Source: Pratylenchus scribneri
Lineage: Eukaryota; Nematoda; Chromadorea; Rhabditida; Pratylenchidae
Assembly (NCBI GenBank): GCA_030063045.1
Contig: JAQSEB010000166.1
Location: 157,001-221,000, forward strand
Direction of reading: 5' to 3'
Length of the DNA stretch: 64,000 nucleotides
Positions 19,338 through 30,650 of the stretch are shown here, piece by piece. Position 1 is the stretch's first letter, and the number at the start of each line of letters is the position of its first letter. The notes under the pieces are model-generated. The model was not told the DNA's origin and made no database searches. It saw nothing but the letters and a program-made list of their open reading frames with translations. A program made the position numbers and the translations under genes.

Positions 19338-19571
19338 TTAAAGCAAAATATCCTCATTATTATTATTATTGTTCGAATCTAAATCATTCATATAATCACG
19401 CGAAATTCGAGTCATCGATGGTTCAGGGGAGGCCAAATTGTTGTTATTTTTTATTTTGGCAAAATTCACTGCCATCGGGTCAACAGTTCGCCATCTTCGT
19501 CCCAATAATTCATCCGGAATGCAAATCATTAATTGGTTGTGGTTGCTGCCTTTTTGTTGATTTTGTGCCAC
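19338..19571 (-). CDS. Orphan exon, Asn-rich C-terminus, unassigned
   Basis: A frame opens after a TTTCAG acceptor and runs to a stop at 19338. It contains IPDELLGRRWRTVDPMAVNF and an Asn/Asp-rich tail. A second possible exon lies at about 19620-19710 (FMAKSCSEFNQIRQFLLN), but the two do not join in frame with the sites visible. It may be an alternative 3' end of the receptor gene just upstream on this strand, or a separate gene. Function is unknown. Confidence 0.35.
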   Translation of the reverse strand: MAQNQQKGSNHNQLMICIPDELLGRRWRTVDPMAVNFAKIKNNNNLASPEPSMTRISRDYMNDLDSNNNNNNEDILL

Positions 19572-19881
19572 CTGAAATTTATTAAAATTATTATTTTTAC
19601 TCTGCTGAACTAATTTGATAATTTCGGGCTATAATTGGCCTGAGTGAGACATTAAGAAGGAATTGGCGAATTTGATTAAATTCACTACAACTTTTGGCCA
19701 TGAAACAATAAAAATAGACAAAATTAAAGATTTTTGGTTTTTTATTTCGAGACAAATAAATTCGATCAGTTATTTTTGTTAAAGAAAAGATCATAAATAA
19801 AGTAACCAGGTAATTATTGACAAAAAAAACCAATTTATTAATGTTTAGAAGAAATTGGAAAGCTATTTCCTTAATTATTTA

Positions 19882-22754
19882 TTATATAATTCCCACCATT
19901 TGATCAGGGCATACGCCGGTTGTTTCGGTGGATTGTTGTTGATCAAATTGAACAGCAGCCGGAAATGGAGTAGTCCTTGCTGTCATTGTGGCCTTCGAAG
20001 TTTGATCGGAACGGGTGAAAAACATTGGCATTGATAAAATTTTGAACACTGCCCTTCGATATGGTTTGAACAAAAACATTGTGGCCAATGGGTTTAGGAT
20101 CTATGGAAAAGGAATTTTTATATTTTTATTTTTTTATTTTTCTATTTTTATTTAATATAGAAAATGAAAATATTTATTCTTTATTCTCTTTTAGGTTTAA
20201 TAATTATTTAATTTAAATTACCGGAATAAAATAGAGTGGAACGGCGGCAAAAATGAGGAAATAATTTGTGCCATGATGAGGCATATAAATGGGCAGTGTT
20301 GTTTGAATGCTCAATTCCAGCACATCAATGGTGGGCAAAATTGCCTGAAAATGCATCAAATTTTTTAATTAAATCAAATAAATATAGGCCAGTAAGTCAT
20401 TTTAAGATGCAAAATTTTTCACCATTTTAACTCAGATATTTATAGGATTTTTAAAGGAAAAATTACTATAAATTTTTTTGATTTTTCCTCCATAATTCTT
20501 TGAAACCAATTTCACCTGAATGACCAATGCCTGCGTCAATTGATTGTTGTATTCTCGAATTTTAACATTCTTTCGAACATCTGCCGGCTTCTCCCTCTCC
20601 TCTTCACTGCAATTCTCGTAATTTTTGATAATATAACGGCGAGTTCCAATGGCGCAATGCTGAAAGCAAAAAAAATTTTCTTGCCATTTTTATATTTTTC
20701 ATTATTTTTCTATAGTATTTTCGATTATATTTTTACCCAATTATAAAAAATATTTTACTCATATTTTATATCCAATTTTTATTGAATTTATAGACATCTG
20801 GCTGGGATTGTAATTCCAATATTGGATGTTTTGAAATTATAAAATATATATATAATGAATTAAATAAATGAAAATGTTTGTCTTGCCAATAATATTGAAT
20901 GAATAAATCTAAAAAAAATTTTTAAAATCCCGAATTGTTACCATTTATGCCTAAATATATAAAATTTCCTCGAAAATTCATTAAATTATTTTGTCAAATT
21001 TGGCCCTTTTTTCCCTAGAAGGATAATTAATAGATACAAATATAAGATAAGGATATTTTTCTAAATTTATTTTTGTTTTACACATTAAATGTAATTAATT
21101 CTTACAACAATAATCCAATAGCAAACAATGAAGACGCCCAGCATTGCGGCACAATGCAATAGCCATAAAATGGAACGCTGCAAAATTGCATAGTTAAAAT
21201 TAATTTTTTTTTCTGAGAAATGTCATCCAATTCTACAAAATTATGAATTTATTCACATACAGCGGGGGTGAATGATGCAAACCGGATGTTGGTTAAGCCA
21301 ACTTCCCGATGCACTTTTCTGGCTAATTCGGCCATTTCCGGTCGATAAACAGCATAGGGGAAATCAGAAAGGTAATGGAAGACGACATGCGCAGTCAGCA
21401 AAATGCACAACACAATTGAGGTGATCCATTTGAGTTTGGTTGGGATTCGGCCATCGCTGAAGAAAAAATATAACGAAGGAAAGTTAGAAAATAATATTAG
21501 CATATTATATCAAAATTTGTAAATTTTTTATGAAATATTTATGAATTATGTAATTAAAAAAATTAATTTAAGGGTTCACCAATAATCAATTTAATCCGCA
21601 ACAATATTCACCTGATAATCATATAATGCCGAAATATGAATTGTATTGTGGTACAACAAACAAAAACCAACAGTAACTGGAGCCAGAAAACGTTGGCCTA
21701 AAAGATTAAATATTAAAATTGCATTTCCTTTAAATTTTTCAGGAACAATTTTTAATTTTTATTCGGAGTTTTAAATTGGGTTAATTTTAATTATGACTTA
21801 TGAATTATGGCAAGTGTTTTCAAAGGCTATAAAACATTCCTTCGAACTGTACCCATCTCCGAAAAATTTAGATAAAATTTAAATTTTTATTGAAAATTTA
21901 AATTTACTTCTCCTAAATTTTTATTATTTTATTGTATCAAATTTGATATAAAAAGATTAAATTACTGAATAGTTGATCAAAGTTGGAGCATTTCGGAAAA
22001 TGCCATTTTGCATTATGGCAAAATAGCCATGGGCAACAACCTGCAAATTATACATGAAAATGTAAATTTTCAGGAATTAATACCGGAATTGGCTGCACCA
22101 AATAGGTGAAAATGGCCAACAAAAAGTCCTAAAAATGGAAATTTAGGATTTTGTCTTTAAATTTTATAATTTATTCATAATTATTTTAAATAAACTCCCT
22201 CTAATTTTGATTATTTTATATTCTTGCGATTTTAGAAAATTTTTATACCCAGAAAATTGCATTAATTTTTATACAATTATTGTACAAAAAAACCGACATA
22301 TTTAAGGCAATATAAATTGGCCGTAACCAAATATTAGGGATTAGGATTTTATATAAGGGCTAGACCTTATGCGTATGGGATGATTAGCCAACATACATTA
22401 TATGGCTTTAAAAATTCCGGAATTTTCACACTTAAAAATGGAGTTAAATGATTTTAGGACAATCCTTTTATTATATTGTAATTTTCATATTTTTATTTCA
22501 TTAAAATTAGCCCATAGTCCCATCCCATCACATACCATAATGACTGGAGCAATCAACAATTTGCTGTACAAACGCATTGGGGCCGGTGTCCTCTTTAAAA
22601 TGAGCCAAGCCAAGAAAACATTGAATAAAATGCCAAATCCAAAACTGCATTGTGCCGAGTGGCCATATACCCAACGGACAATGTCCTCATCTAAAATTTC
22701 TTTTTTTTTAATAAATTTTCTTAAAAATTTACCTTCATTTTTAATGGAATGCAT
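19882..22754 (-). CDS. Seven-transmembrane nematode chemoreceptor (serpentine GPCR, Srd/Str-like)
   Basis: At least nine exons run down the minus strand from an ATG near 22754 to a stop at 19882. Intron 1 splits the N-terminus (MHSIKNE / DEDIVRWVYG). Then come TM1 (GILFNVFLAWLILKR), the P-x-RLYSKLL loop typical of nematode serpentine families, DFLLAIFTYLVQPIP, VFWLQLLLVFVCC, WITSIVLCILLTAHVVF, WLLHCAAMLGVFIVCYWI and a long charged loop (about 20510-20660). The last membrane exons are FLIFAAVPLYFIP and ILNPLATMFLFKPYRRAVF. The final tail is hydrophilic and Thr/Gln-rich. Known relatives are chemosensory GPCRs of sensory cilia; the ligand is unknown. Assignment to Srd rather than another serpentine class is by general resemblance. 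Confidence 0.75.
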
Positions 22755-24388
22755 TCTTCCAAAAAATGATATTTTAATAAATTTATCTTTTTTTGCTAAA
22801 ATATTATCAAATTAATATAAAATATAGCATAATATTAGGGTTGCGAATTTTTTCTCAAAAAATTATTCAAATGAATTAATTTAGTTGAAAATGGCAAAAA
22901 TGAAATAGTATTTCGAAATTATCCTCTAAATTTTTGGACTTTTTTATTCCAATTAATTTGCCTTCAAAATTTGTATTACAATTACAAAATAGGAATTTTT
23001 AAGGCTAAATAATTTTAGTCAACCCGGACCAATTTTTAACGCTACTCAAAATCTTGACAAAAATTTAATTAATTAGCCTTAATATTTTTAAAGACACCAT
23101 TTTGTATTTTATTAAATATGGCCATTTTTTGGTGCAAAAATTTTCAGTAAATTAAAATGTTTTATTTTTAATTTTTTAACATATTTTTGGGGAAAATTTC
23201 ATTACAAAATAGGCATACTGATTTTAAATTTAAAAATTCTATAATTTGGCTGCATATTTTAAAACCGCTAAAATGACCAAAACTGGAGGAATAAAAATAA
23301 TGTACCGGTTTTCGACCTCATTCAATGTTCATCAAAATATTAAAAATATCCCAGTATGGAGGAGGGTAATAAAATCCCTCGAGGGAAGAGGAAATGCCCG
23401 AGGTGCAAAAATATATTAAAATTAATTTTCTTTTCATTACATCGTCCAATCTTCATTTGGAGGATTCAAGGAAAAGGACAGTAATCCTTTTTTTCCGGAG
23501 GAAGAAGAATTAATCGAGGGAATTAATGGATTTTAATGAAATATGAGGGGGCGGTCAATTCGCGCACTCCACAAATGGCGGAAATTAATTAACATTTTTG
23601 CAGGAAACACCCAAAATTGGTTACATTTTTAAACCCCAACAACATAAAACCATCAATCATTCATCATACATCTTTGCATGAATTAAATGGACCCAAGTAA
23701 AAATATTATAAAGGGTATAAAAATTGGAACCTTTATGTGAAGAGAGAAAAATTTTTTAATAGATTCGACGAATGACTGAAATTAAAAATATAATAGATTT
23801 TTCTTCTTGAAAAATTTTCTCAAATCTAAAATCATACATATTTTGTTACCATGCCAAATTAAAACATTTTCAATAAATGCAAATTTTACACAATATTTTT
23901 AAGAATATTTTGAAAAAAATTCAACAATATTCTGTACTGTATGTAATATTATTTAAAAAAAAAACTAAACATATTTTTATAAAAAATGTGGAAATTCGAA
24001 TACCAGAATCAATATTTTAAACATTGCGCGGAAATTGTTAAACATTGTCAAATATATTTGTGGTATGTTTTGACAAAATTGGATTAATAAATTATTTATA
24101 ATAATTAAAATGAAAATAAAATACAAACTATTTTTGAGGCCATACAACTTGGCTATTGCCTTATTATTTATTAAGTTGATTGTGAATTATGCTTTAATAT
24201 AGTTTAGGTTCAGATTTTGATTTTATTTGATGAATTTAATATATCAAATTAAGCAAGGCATTGTGCAATAAATTTTTTATTATTTGCTCACTTCCGCCTG
24301 CAGCAAAGAAAAATTTAAATCAAATTTGGAGCTATCAAAAAATTAATAAAAAATTTTGGGCTATATATGTGTATAGATGATAGATTTG
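22755..24388. other. AT-rich intergenic DNA
   Basis: No exon, repeat array or terminal inverted repeat was recognised in this stretch. Confidence 0.5.
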
Positions 24389-24545
24389 AATTTAATTTAA
24401 TCCAAAATAATTGTGCCATTTTCAAGTTTTATTGGTATCATTCTGGAAGGAAATTTTCCCGTACATTTGGAGTATGGTCAAGATTGGAATCATAAAAGAT
24501 GTTGGCATCATTCCGGCATCAAATATCCCATCCATCTTTAATAAG
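24389..24545 (-). pseudogene. Stray copy of the last exon of the fucosyltransferase gene
   Basis: This stretch is nearly identical to 35230-35390, the terminal exon and flank of the GT11 gene 11 kb away. It can encode the same residues (NIFYDSNLDHTP... to NGTIILD) but has an extra base at ATCATTCC, compared with ATCATCC, that breaks the frame. No other fucosyltransferase exon is nearby, so this is a partial duplication. Confidence 0.8.
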
Positions 24546-24829
24546 AAAGAAAATTAATAATATTTTAATATAAATATGGGAAGAATAAAGAAAATTAATA
24601 AAAAGGATTAAATGTGAGGAAATTGTTGGAAATTGTGGGCGTTGATGTTATTTTTGAATTCATTTGTTCTTTTGGTCAAATGATTTTTTTGGTTTTTGAA
24701 AATTTTTATTAATTTTTTAATTTTTTGTAATTTTAAAAATTCCATCGATTTAAACTTTTACATATTTAGATTTTTTTTGAATCTATCCCCAAATAATGGA
24801 TTTTTGAAAAAATGTTTTGGTCGCTTCGC

Positions 24830-24930
24830 TTCGCTAAATTCATTCCGTTCAATCCCATGCTCCGAAATCCTAACCCTAAGCCCTGGTCCCAACCGCATAT
24901 TGAAGAGTTCATTTTGCAAAATTCCAACCC
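24830..24930. repeat. Degenerate member of the CGCTTCGC dispersed repeat family
   Basis: The stretch from TCGCTTCGCTTCGC through CATGCTCCGAAATCCTAACC resembles 15003-15055 and 31563-31615, with the same order of motifs. Confidence 0.45.
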
Positions 24931-24956
24931 ATTCTAGTACTACTCCTCTCATTTTT

Positions 24957-26884
24957 CGGAAAAACTTATTTTTCTCCCAAAATCGACTTATTTTTGCACC
25001 AAATTTTTCCCTCTCCCAAAATCGACTTATTTTTGCACCAAATTTTCACCTCTCCCAAAATCGACTTGTTTTTGCACCAAATTAGGCGGAAATTTGAATT
25101 TTCACATTTACTTCCTCTTTTCTCTACTCAAATCTAATATGCATTAACGTTACGCTTTTATTAATCTATGAATATGTTAATATTATTAAAATGTAAATAA
25201 AATGGAATAAAATTAAATTTATAGAGATGGATTCATATAATGATAATGAGCATGATTATTTACCAAATAATTCAACACAAAATAATTCATCTAGTTTTGA
25301 AGAACCGCGACTAGATGAGACAATTTTCCACGAACCAAACAACGTTGTTATTCAAGGTTTGAATTGATTAAAATATAATAAAAATATTTAATTAAAATTA
25401 AGTATCCGAAAAAGTCAAACGAGGGAAAGGGAAACCATATAGAATTTGGAAACTTTTTGACAATGTTCACCAATACAATGAATTTTGGGAGCAAGAGAAG
25501 AGCAATTGGAGAAAGAAAAGTAAGGGTTTGACAGAACAAAATCAAAGAAGAGTTCATCGCGACATACACTTTTTGCATATGGCCATGGATGAACAAGAAT
25601 TTGTGAAAGGTTTGAATGATTTTACAAATAAAATAAATTTTATTCAGTTTCACGTATAATGCTTGATTCATGGGTGGACAATGGCATGCCAGAGTTGGCA
25701 GAATATGTTTATCAAACATGGATTGAGAGCGGTGAATGGCGCTGGTTTGAAGGTCGGTTAAGAAATCAAGATAATTATGGTAAGTTTTATATTTTACAGG
25801 CGCATCACCCTTCATTGCGAATAACAATGGGCTGGAGTCTGCGAACAAATACATCAAACATGTGCACACATTTAGGAATAAGCTCAAATTTGAAGAATTC
25901 ATGAAAGTTGGCCCGGACATTATTCAGGATTGGAGCACAAAATCGACTGTATTATTTATATTTATGCAATATTTCATTAATTTTTATTTAGAAAGCTGCC
26001 ACATTTCCAACAATAAGCCCAAAACTTTATAAGGAGACATATTCTAAATTGTTTGCGGAGAAAACACTTTTATGGGGCAAAAAATCGAATCGCCAGCAAC
26101 CAGAGAAGTCGCTCTATCTCTTCTCATCGGAAAAAGGGAATTTCAAAACGTTGACTGAATTGAAAGAAGCAGCTGCTGGAACTTTCCGTCCTCCAACCGA
26201 ATGGAATGTTTGGGAGGAATATGTGGATAATCGGTTCAAGGTTTCATTCACAAATTTGCATTAAATATTTCAATTTTAACTTAGGTTTTTGTGGCAACTA
26301 TGGGCGATTTTGGTGGCCATTGGCGGTGCAGTTGCCCAGAAGGAGCAAAAAAATATGTGTGCATTCATGCAGTTGCGGCCATGGTCAATGAAGGAATACT
26401 TACATTTCCACAAGCCGTAAAAGAATCAAGTGCCGTTGAAGGTTTGCGAAAGAAGGGAAGAACGAAAGATAATGAAAGAGGACGTCCGCCCAAGGCACCA
26501 AAGCAACGAGGAAATTAAATGATAAAATGAAAATTTTTTGTTTGTTTTGCTTCATTTTTCATTGATATAAAAATTATTTTGTCGATTTTACTTCATTGAT
26601 ATTTTCCAATTATTTTGTTTTTGTTTTTAATAAATTATATGAACCCATTTTTGCTAAAGTTATAATTATTTCGATTATATCAGATCAAAAAGCGTTAATG
26701 CATATTAGATTTGAGTAGAGAAAAGAGGAAGTAAATATGAAAATTCAAATTTCCGCCCAATTTGGTGCAAAAACAAGTCGATTTTGGGAGAGGTGAAAAT
26801 TTGGTGCAAAAATAAGTCGATTTTGGGAGAGGGAAAAATTTGGTGCAAAAATAAGTCGATTTTGGGAGACAAATAAGTGGCACG
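24957..26884 (+). mobile_element. Mutator-like element (MULE) with 193-bp terminal inverted repeats
   Basis: The left arm 24957-25149 and the right arm 26693-26884 are near-perfect inverted copies. Each arm contains three tandem units of CTCCCAAAATCGACTT followed by TTTTTGCACCAAATTT. The 10-bp direct repeat TCTCATTTTT flanks the element at 24947-24956 and 26885-26894. Long TIRs and a 9-11-bp duplication are characteristic of Mutator elements. The single gene inside belongs to the MULE transposase family but seems to lack the catalytic core, so the element is probably not autonomous. Confidence 0.85.
25227..26518 (+). CDS. MULE transposase C-terminal half with SWIM zinc finger
   Basis: Six exons give 366 residues: 25227-25356, 25403-25609, 25648-25779, 25800-25948, 25992-26240 and 26285-26518. 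All junctions keep frame. The central part matches the pattern after the MULE catalytic domain: a paired Trp region (WVDNGMPELAEYVYQTW), then NNNGLESANKYIK. Near the C-terminus a SWIM zinc finger reads WRCSCPEGAKKYVCIHAV (CxC...CxH). The tail is basic (RKKGRTKDNERGRPPKAPKQ), fit for DNA binding. The N-terminal 100 residues contain no recognisable DDE residues, so catalysis is unlikely. The third intron is only 20 nt; without its removal the conserved NNNGLES frame is lost. Confidence 0.75.
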
Positions 26885-26992
26885 TCTCATTTTTTTATGA
26901 ATTTGATTTTCGATTCGAACGCTGTTCTTATTTTTTGAAATGTAATCTCAAGTCAAAACCACAGAGAGCAGAGACTGAAGAAATGTCGCCTT

Positions 26993-26997
<5 letters not shown>

Positions 26998-27066
<69 letters not shown>
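26998..27066. repeat. TA dinucleotide microsatellite
   Basis: This is an essentially uninterrupted (TA)n tract of about 68 bp, followed by a short imperfect continuation. Confidence 0.95.
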
Positions 27067-27422
27067 ATTTATTTAATCATCGGTAAATTTGGTGATTCCA
27101 TTTAATTATGGCATACCTTTTTTACTTTCGAATTTTAAACTAATCCAATCGCAGATTCATGCTCTGCCCATCAATACGGATCCTTTGATAATCATTTCAA
27201 AAATTTGAAAAATTTTCAAAAAATCCGTTAAATGGAAATATTGCCGATTTTTTACAAATTTTATGACTGGATGCCTTTTACTTTGGTTTATTGCATTATT
27301 TTTTAATTAGGTTAAAAATTTTACAATTGAAAGTAAATAAATGAAAAATAAAAAAAAAAGACAATCAAACATTATTTGTGAACATAACATTCCGATATTA
27401 TTTTTTATATCCAAAACATCAT

Positions 27423-28126
27423 TCAAAGCCAGCCGTATTTTTCTTCAATGCGTTTTACAGTATTAGGAAACAAAAAGACAAACAATAAAAAAGATCCAGC
27501 CAAAATGATGGTCAAAAACGATGCAACACCTATCTTAATTTTTTTATAAATTTATAAATTCCATTAAAATATTAAAAACACCAACCAACGCTTTTCTAAA
27601 TTCTATATTTGTCTTCTTCTCCTCTTCTTCGCGTTGTTTATCCTCTTCTCTTTTTAATAATTCCATCTTCATTTTGACCAATTCCACCAATTCTATTTCT
27701 TGTTCCTTCATTTTTGCAACAATTTGTCCAATTTGTTTATTCAATTTTCCATTCTCTTCAGACCATTTACTTTCCATTTCCACATTTTGTTCATTCAATT
27801 TATCGAATTCTTGTTTGCAATAAGCAATATGGATAATGACGAGCCCAAAGAGAATACTCAAAAAAATAATGGGTAAATATATTGCATAAATTCCTTTTGT
27901 TTCCTCCGCTGTTCGCTTCTCATTTTGTATAGCCAAAATTTTTGCCTAAAAATTGTGCATAGATTATTGGATAGTATGTTAAATGTGTTTTTACCTTCAA
28001 ATTTTTGATTTCATCCTTAAAATTTTCTCTGTCCATAAACGAGATGGTTGAATCCGAGTAAATTGAATTTGTTCCCAAATTTGATTCTTCCGATTCAAAT
28101 GTTGTCATTTCGCTGTCATTGTGGTC
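27423..28126 (-). CDS. Small membrane protein: two TM helices around a coiled coil
   Basis: Three exons are inferred: 28126-27995, 27945 to about 27585, and 27533-27423. The start is taken at MDHNDSEMTTF; an upstream Met at 28150 is possible. The N-terminus is Ser/Glu-rich. TM1 (YLPIIFLSILFGLVIIHIAY) is followed by about 85 residues of charged heptad-like sequence rich in Glu/Lys. The last exon adds a second hydrophobic segment (VASFLTIILAGSFLLFVFLF) and a short basic end. Without the third exon the protein would stop at 27544. The donor of exon 2 is ambiguous (two adjacent GT in phase). No family was recognised. Confidence 0.55.
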
Positions 28127-29499
28127 CATTTTATAACAAATTATTTTCATGGCGACAATGAGTTATTGTTGAAAATGAAATAGGTCAAAATTAAGGTTGG
28201 TCAAAGTCGATTTGGTGCAATAAAAAAAATTGTTTGAGAAATGCAGAAGAGTAGATGGAATCAATTTAGGCCTTCGGCAATTTTTAAGCAGACCAATTGG
28301 CTTTGTTGACGTTTCATATTTTATTCAAATTTCTTTATTTTCCAAGTGCATCCATTCTATTGGATGACCTCTTTATTTGTGCTTGATTGCTTGAGGATAA
28401 TCTTGCATGGGAAAACTGCTTCAATTTTTAAATTATATAGTATTCAAATGGGAATTATTTTTACAAATATTTTCATTTTCTTTTAAAGCTTGAGAAATTT
28501 TAAACAATAAATTATTTAATTTTTAATAATTTTTATAGCTACCAAACTGATGAGGGAAAAAGAACTGCAGTTTAACAGCGATAATATTTTTTATTTCTAG
28601 CTTTTAGTTATAGTAAAATAGATTTTCATTTCCAGTATCAAACAACAAAGAAGACAGTTTGAAAAAACATACAAATTTTATTTTGGATGCTAAAGAAATT
28701 GAAGATTTTAAATGAAAGGAATTGAATAAAATATTTTTCTCCTCATTATAAATTTTCCCAAATTAAAAAAAATAAATTTTCTTTATTTTATCAGCTATAA
28801 AATAAGGAATTTTACCAATTAATTATTAAAAAATTGGATGAATTATTTGTTCCAATTCCAAGGCTGTTTTCTTTGAATTTTCCTTTATTAAATTATTTCC
28901 GTTCATTTCCGTATTTAATTGTGTTCATTTTTCAGTGCCATCCCGTGGAACTTCAGAAAAAATGCGAAAAAGGAATTGCTGAAGGTCATTGAGAAATATG
29001 AATGCAATAGGAAGGAACAAATCATGGTTTAAAAATATCTCGTCTCTTTTTTGTGCTGCGCGAAAAATTTTTCTTCCCATTTAAATGTGAATGAGTTGCC
29101 CAAGGCAGAGATCATTTTTGAATAAAATTTAATTTAATCTACACTCAATTATATTTTTAAAAAAAATTATACTTATTATCCAAAAGATGCAATTAAAACG
29201 CATTTCAAACAAATAATCACAAATTTGTCCCTCTCTTGTGTTTTAAAAGTTTTTACAAACATATTTATTTTTAAGATTTAATAATTCATTTATTTTTATT
29301 AAAATTAACACCAAAAATCGTTCAACTATTTAATTTTTTTGACTTTTTTTATTAGACTTCTCAACTAATTCATTTTTCCTAATTAAATAGATTAATTTCC
29401 TCTAGCAGAAAAAATAATTTTGCAAATTTTCATATAAGTATAATATTTCCATTTTACAATTTACATACTAAAATAATAATTTATAATTAAGAATCATAA
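28127..29499. other. Mostly empty AT-rich region with one possible orphan exon
   Basis: At 28937-29032 a frame opens after TTTTTCAG, encodes IPWNFRKNAKKELLKVIEK and stops. It has no partner exon that I could find. Otherwise nothing was recognised. Confidence 0.3.
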
Positions 29500-29954
29500 A
29501 TGTCTCACAAAATGGAAATATTCTTGTTCCTTTGTTGCATTATTTCCATTGGCATAATTGTTCAAGGCTTCCCATTGCTTGGGAAATTGGACGATGACAA
29601 TGATGGTGAAAATGAGTGGCAGCCACAAAAGAATGGAAAAATTGAGGCAAATAATGAGGAGAACGATTTGCTTATGGCCTTGATGGGCGGGCGGCAGAAA
29701 AGGAAGACTGAAACGGTGAGATAAAAATTAATTTATTATTTAATAATTTTTATGCTATTTTATTTTAAATTTTAAATAAGAAAAAAAAATAAAAATCAAA
29801 AAAATTTTAAATTTTTAAATTTAATTTCCAGAGATCGACTTTCTGCAAACAGGAATGCAAATTTCTCCAAACCGAGAATAAATTCTATTGTTGCCCAACG
29901 GCAAAAACAGCAGCAGGAGGCGATTGCTCCAGTGCATGTTATTGGGATGCCTAA
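29500..29954 (+). CDS. Secreted Cys-rich propeptide
   Basis: There are two exons, 29500-29715 and 29832-29954, joined in phase 0 (112 codons plus stop). The start ATG begins a signal peptide (MEIFLFLCCIISIGIIVQG). An acidic pro-region follows, then a dibasic site RQKRK. The last exon supplies a mature peptide of about 40 residues with six Cys in the order C-C-CC-C-C (CKQECKF, YCCPT, DCSSACYW). Signal, acidic pro-region, basic cleavage site and Cys-rich peptide is the common layout of secreted peptides, including neuropeptide-like, antimicrobial and effector peptides; which applies here is unknown. The last exon is duplicated at 33987. Confidence 0.75.
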
Positions 29955-30650
29955 TAAATGAATAATGAATGAAGCATCATTTTTGATTGTGGAAAAATAA
30001 TTGGGCCAAAATAAAATGCATTGATTTTACCATTTAAAACAAAAAATAAACAAACACTTATTTCTATTATACATTTATTGATATATTTAAAGTATTTAAA
30101 ATATTTTATTATTTTACATTTAAATTGGGAACATTGTTTACAACATAATAAAACATTTTTAAAAATTATTAATAATGGATAATCCATTTTTTTATTTTAC
30201 GAATAATTACTGATTATCATTCTCGCCTATTTGGAATTAATTTGTGGTTTGTTACATTTTTTAAATTATGTGGCCATCTGCTCAAATAAAAAGGGCAAAT
30301 TTCTATCGATTTTGGAGGAAATGAAAAAGTTGCTCAAATAATTTTGTGAAATTATTTCGGGCAATTTGTTATAATATTTATCACAAAAAAATGTAAATCT
30401 GTTATAATAAGATCAACCGTAAATTAAAAAAAATTGAATAAGATCAACCGTAAAAAATTGAATAAATTAAAAAATTTTATTTAATTTTGGTAGGAACTTT
30501 TTGGCTCACGGATTTGAATATTTTTTTTTTTTTGAATTTTAATTGTTGACATAGACGAAATAAGTCCTTTATAAGCCCATTGAATGTTACATAAATCCAT
30601 CATTCCATCCCAAATTAACTTTATTCAAATTCCAAATTTTATCATAAAAA

